33,206 nt of DNA from Candidatus Albibeggiatoa sp. nov. BB20 (GTDB taxonomy: Bacteria; Pseudomonadota; Gammaproteobacteria; Beggiatoales; Beggiatoaceae). The notes below the pieces were generated by a model. That model was not told where the DNA came from. It was given only the letters and a program-made list of their open reading frames with translations, and ran no database searches. The stretch is from assembly GCA_016744725.1 (NCBI GenBank), contig JADGDW010000029.1, positions 1 to 33,206 on the forward strand, written 5' to 3'. A program made the translations under genes and the position numbers. Below are positions 31,701 through 33,206 of the stretch, piece by piece. Each line of letters starts with the position of its first letter. Position 1 is the first letter of the stretch.

Positions 31701-33206
31701 CAAAACGAAAGTAGCGACAAAGGCATTAACGATATTACTGTGACGCTTTATCAAGATAATGGTGATGACGTAGCCAATGTTGAAACCGATACTTTACTTG
31801 CAATCACCCAAACCACGAATGATGTGAATGGTTTACCAGGTTTTTACTTATTCGATGAGTTAGACCCTGGTCAATACTTTGTTCAATTCAGCTTGCCAGA
31901 AGACGCTTATTTCACCACTCAAGGCGCGACAGGCAGTTCTGATGCAACTGACTCCGACCCTGATAGCAATGGTGTGACTGAAATTGTTAGCTTAACCAAT
32001 GGTGATTATGATCCAACTTGGGATGCAGGTATTGTGTTACCAATTGGTGAATTAAACTTAGGTAATCGAGTGTGGTTCGATGATGACAAAGATGGTATCT
32101 ATACTGCGGCCAATGAAGAAGGTATTAACGATGTGAAATTGAACTTATATCGCGATACCGATGGCAATGGTGAATATACTGTAGACGTTGATAAATATCT
32201 GACCTCAACCACCACTTTCACTAAAGATAGTGTTGAAGGTTACTATATATTCAAACAATTGATTGCAGGTGATTATATTGTTCAAATCGATCATAGTAAC
32301 TTCCGTAAAGATGCTGCTTTAGAAGGTTTGATAAGCAGTTCAGGTGCAGCCGATACCAACGCACACATCGATCATGATGACAATGGTGCTGAAGTCAGTG
32401 GCTTAGGGATTATCAGTAATGCGATCCATTTAGATGAGCCGCCAGAAGGTGGTGAGTATAGTGACTTAACTGTCGATTTTGGTTTCCATACGGAAGAAGA
32501 TGATGGACAGTTACCTGTCAGTTGCGATAACCCTCAAGTATACGCATTGCAAGATCATCGTTTAAATGACAGCCAGTTCTTTACAATTGATCCAACTACT
32601 TTAGCCGTTGCACCATTGGGTAATGTTTACGCTGGTTATGACATTGAAACCTTAGATATTCATCCGCACAGCAATAAATTATATGCAGCATCAGGTGATG
32701 ACCCAGCAGAAGGCTATCCAAATGGTTTCTTATACAATGTGAATCCTGAAACAGGTGAAGTGCTTCCATTAGGTTCAACAGGCTTAGGCGAAGTGTCTGC
32801 GATTTCATTTAATCCAGATGACGGTACTTTGTGGGCATGGGCTGATGGTGAAGGCTTATTCCAAATTACATTTGATGCAGGTGTGATTGTGGTTACTCCC
32901 GTGTTAACGTCTACTTTGAAAATTGAAGGCTTAACTTGGGATAGTAAAGGCAAAGCATTATATGCAGCGGTCGATCAACAACTTTGGGTTTGGAGTCCTG
33001 AGACCTCACAAGCAACATTAGCGTGCGACTTATTACCAGGGCAAACTGAAGCTTTAGAAATGATTGATGGTGAAATCTTGGTATTTGGTATCCATACGGG
33101 TTCTGATTTAAATATTTACGCATGGAATGTCAATGATCTTCAAAATTGTCAAACTGAGTTCGAGGTACATGTACAAACTGACTACAATGACATAGAAGGT
33201 ATTACA
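28734..33206 (+). CDS. Giant DUF11/SdrD-B surface protein (3' end beyond window)
   Basis: The frame is open from ATG 28734 to the window end (1,491 residues seen). A signal peptide ends near residue 38 (SSFAASVQA). Residues ~40-840 contain several DUF11-like beta domains with repeated motifs such as GENAKFELRLKNNGNTGL and GGLDYRLIMTNIGNVPMSDV. Three SdrD-B (collagen-binding-B-like) repeats begin near 844 (YGDYVWNDENGDGIQD), 976 (LGNYVWFDKNKDGQQN) and 1109 (LGNRVWFDDDKDGIYT). Each carries Asp/Asn-rich turns that bind calcium in Sdr proteins. From ~1256 a WD/propeller-like region begins (YALQDHRLNDSQFFTIDP; HPHSNKLYAASG). It is probably a large cell-surface or extracellular matrix protein. Its C-terminal anchoring signal lies outside the window. 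Confidence 0.88.
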   Translation, partial: MGEAMPYYNYTHSLRSLRVPILMLVMLTLSSFAASVQAKPELALQQIVSKDTVLAGEQFSYILRYRCASTTEHCENVKINMTLPAELQNKISQGITPHIESYSYRSWKREAEWIFKHPLPAGSTGELSVLVNFPNGSTADGTTINTEATMNADNADSVISNQVSVTAQAQPEVTFIKQKTGGSYLNSDVTYRLKVCNKNTQGRLNYNNLTLVDTLFEGAQFVSATNDGSYNADTHTVSWAYNNLAIGKCFQPYVKVVYPTEIFSVETEVTNIAEVTGTFVGGLEIVYQDSISHILKVPTGVGSGRLDAWKQGYSKALIGQTIYYGFYLKNAGSFGIQDLSVVDPIPAQIEVTRIHVGKGNKADIPVNVAYQTNVQTEWVDLSGNPYVTPPRHYITVDSLGLADGEYITYLRWSMDTIPIGYKAIGNYKSDWSGFQAKVLPTARNGQEITVGNQFWNRAQLSYHYEGQENIVNRSLNRKTTIIAAQAKPYLYKSLKTNSMINQGENAKFELRLKNNGNTGLINPVITDLLVSDLSYVGWTVTSKPSDAPLPQFGIEDNRLVWSWDGDSAYSLQPGKQIKVLLTVNVSDKVSGVVENRAYTHSADPDSNLLLSSCNARLVDVNDIDTDGNIEEQVCASNKANFSVSSVAAMDAVKWVKGQLDNEWHRYPNSGRTVLAGGLDYRLIMTNIGNVPMSDVVVIDILPFVGDTGVIDLQGRDSQWTPQLIGAVQAANDVVVYYSPAQNPCRDEVLNPSPADCEDPQWSTILPADITSVRSLKFDFGDVIIEPGDELKLTWPMTAPITSPIGTITWNSFGYAAKRADLGTYLLPSEPIKVGIEVEDFQPAIYGDYVWNDENGDGIQDESETGVNNVRVELYKPGTDGIVATNDDELIGFTLTSNSAEGTPGFYIFSNLKPGAYFAKFYPPVGYGISPKDRGDDDLVDSDVNPDTNLVRVTVLDAEERDLSWDMGIFESGSAALGNYVWFDKNKDGQQNESSDKGINDITVTLYQDNGDDVANVETDTLLAITQTTNDVNGLPGFYLFDELDPGQYFVQFSLPEDAYFTTQGATGSSDATDSDPDSNGVTEIVSLTNGDYDPTWDAGIVLPIGELNLGNRVWFDDDKDGIYTAANEEGINDVKLNLYRDTDGNGEYTVDVDKYLTSTTTFTKDSVEGYYIFKQLIAGDYIVQIDHSNFRKDAALEGLISSSGAADTNAHIDHDDNGAEVSGLGIISNAIHLDEPPEGGEYSDLTVDFGFHTEEDDGQLPVSCDNPQVYALQDHRLNDSQFFTIDPTTLAVAPLGNVYAGYDIETLDIHPHSNKLYAASGDDPAEGYPNGFLYNVNPETGEVLPLGSTGLGEVSAISFNPDDGTLWAWADGEGLFQITFDAGVIVVTPVLTSTLKIEGLTWDSKGKALYAAVDQQLWVWSPETSQATLACDLLPGQTEALEMIDGEILVFGIHTGSDLNIYAWNVNDLQNCQTEFEVHVQTDYNDIEGIT

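Noticed and set aside
1..33206. tRNA, rRNA genes and CRISPR arrays
   Set aside because: None was recognised by eye on either strand. A covariance-model scan could still find a diverged small RNA.

Overview
The window is AT-rich and reads as the chromosome of a gammaproteobacterium, most likely near the Thiotrichales/Beggiatoa group. That placement is an inference from the Mla gene set with a linked YadGH-type exporter, Pal, PrpE, Uma2 and DUF4365 remnants, IS200/IS605 and MITE debris, and giant modular surface proteins. No marker gene in the window fixes the taxon.

Layout. (1) 1-1140 is an accessory scar: the right end of an IS200/IS605 element with an omegaRNA-like pseudoknot abuts a DUF4365 gene that has lost its 5' end, followed by a small overlapping gene and decayed sequence. 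(2) 1144-2450 is the ribosomal operon rpsF-rpsR-rplI on the minus strand, with promoter, a candidate S6:S18 autoregulatory leader and a terminator. (3) 2566-7286 holds a DUF4126 membrane protein, then an Mla lipid-transport cluster with no mlaFE (mlaD, two tandem mlaC copies, mlaB), a terminator, and a two-gene ABC-2 exporter. (4) 7620-8838 holds a small secreted protein and a Pal-like lipoprotein. (5) 9282-16889 starts with a gene remnant that matches the extreme 3' end of a giant gene 7 kb downstream. The remnant is split by a 112-bp MITE with TA target duplication. An AraC regulator follows, then the 1,937-residue exported protein itself, with a seven-repeat RCC1-like region, Ig-like, Calx-beta-like and FN3-like modules, a beta-helix-like stretch and a helical repeat. 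(6) 16966-21027 on the minus strand carries propionate-CoA ligase, a DUF2726-like protein and a TRAP solute-binding lipoprotein. (7) 21255-22897 is a translationally coupled sigma-factor/zinc-finger anti-sigma-like pair. (8) 22920-25410 on the minus strand is an overlapping AAA ATPase + PIN-like nuclease pair, preceded by a frameshifted Uma2 pseudogene. (9) 25447-33206 has a gingipain-type C25 peptidase and, divergent from it, a huge DUF11/SdrD-B surface protein that runs off the window.

How the parts may work together. Mla proteins, Pal and the exporter serve the envelope. The giant RCC1 protein, the C25 peptidase and the SdrD-type protein look like an extracellular or surface set. The best candidate for an undescribed system is the ATPase/PIN pair. 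It has overlapping genes, an AT-rich central ATPase region that looks foreign or fast-evolving, and decayed accessory genes beside it. The sequence does not prove a defence function.
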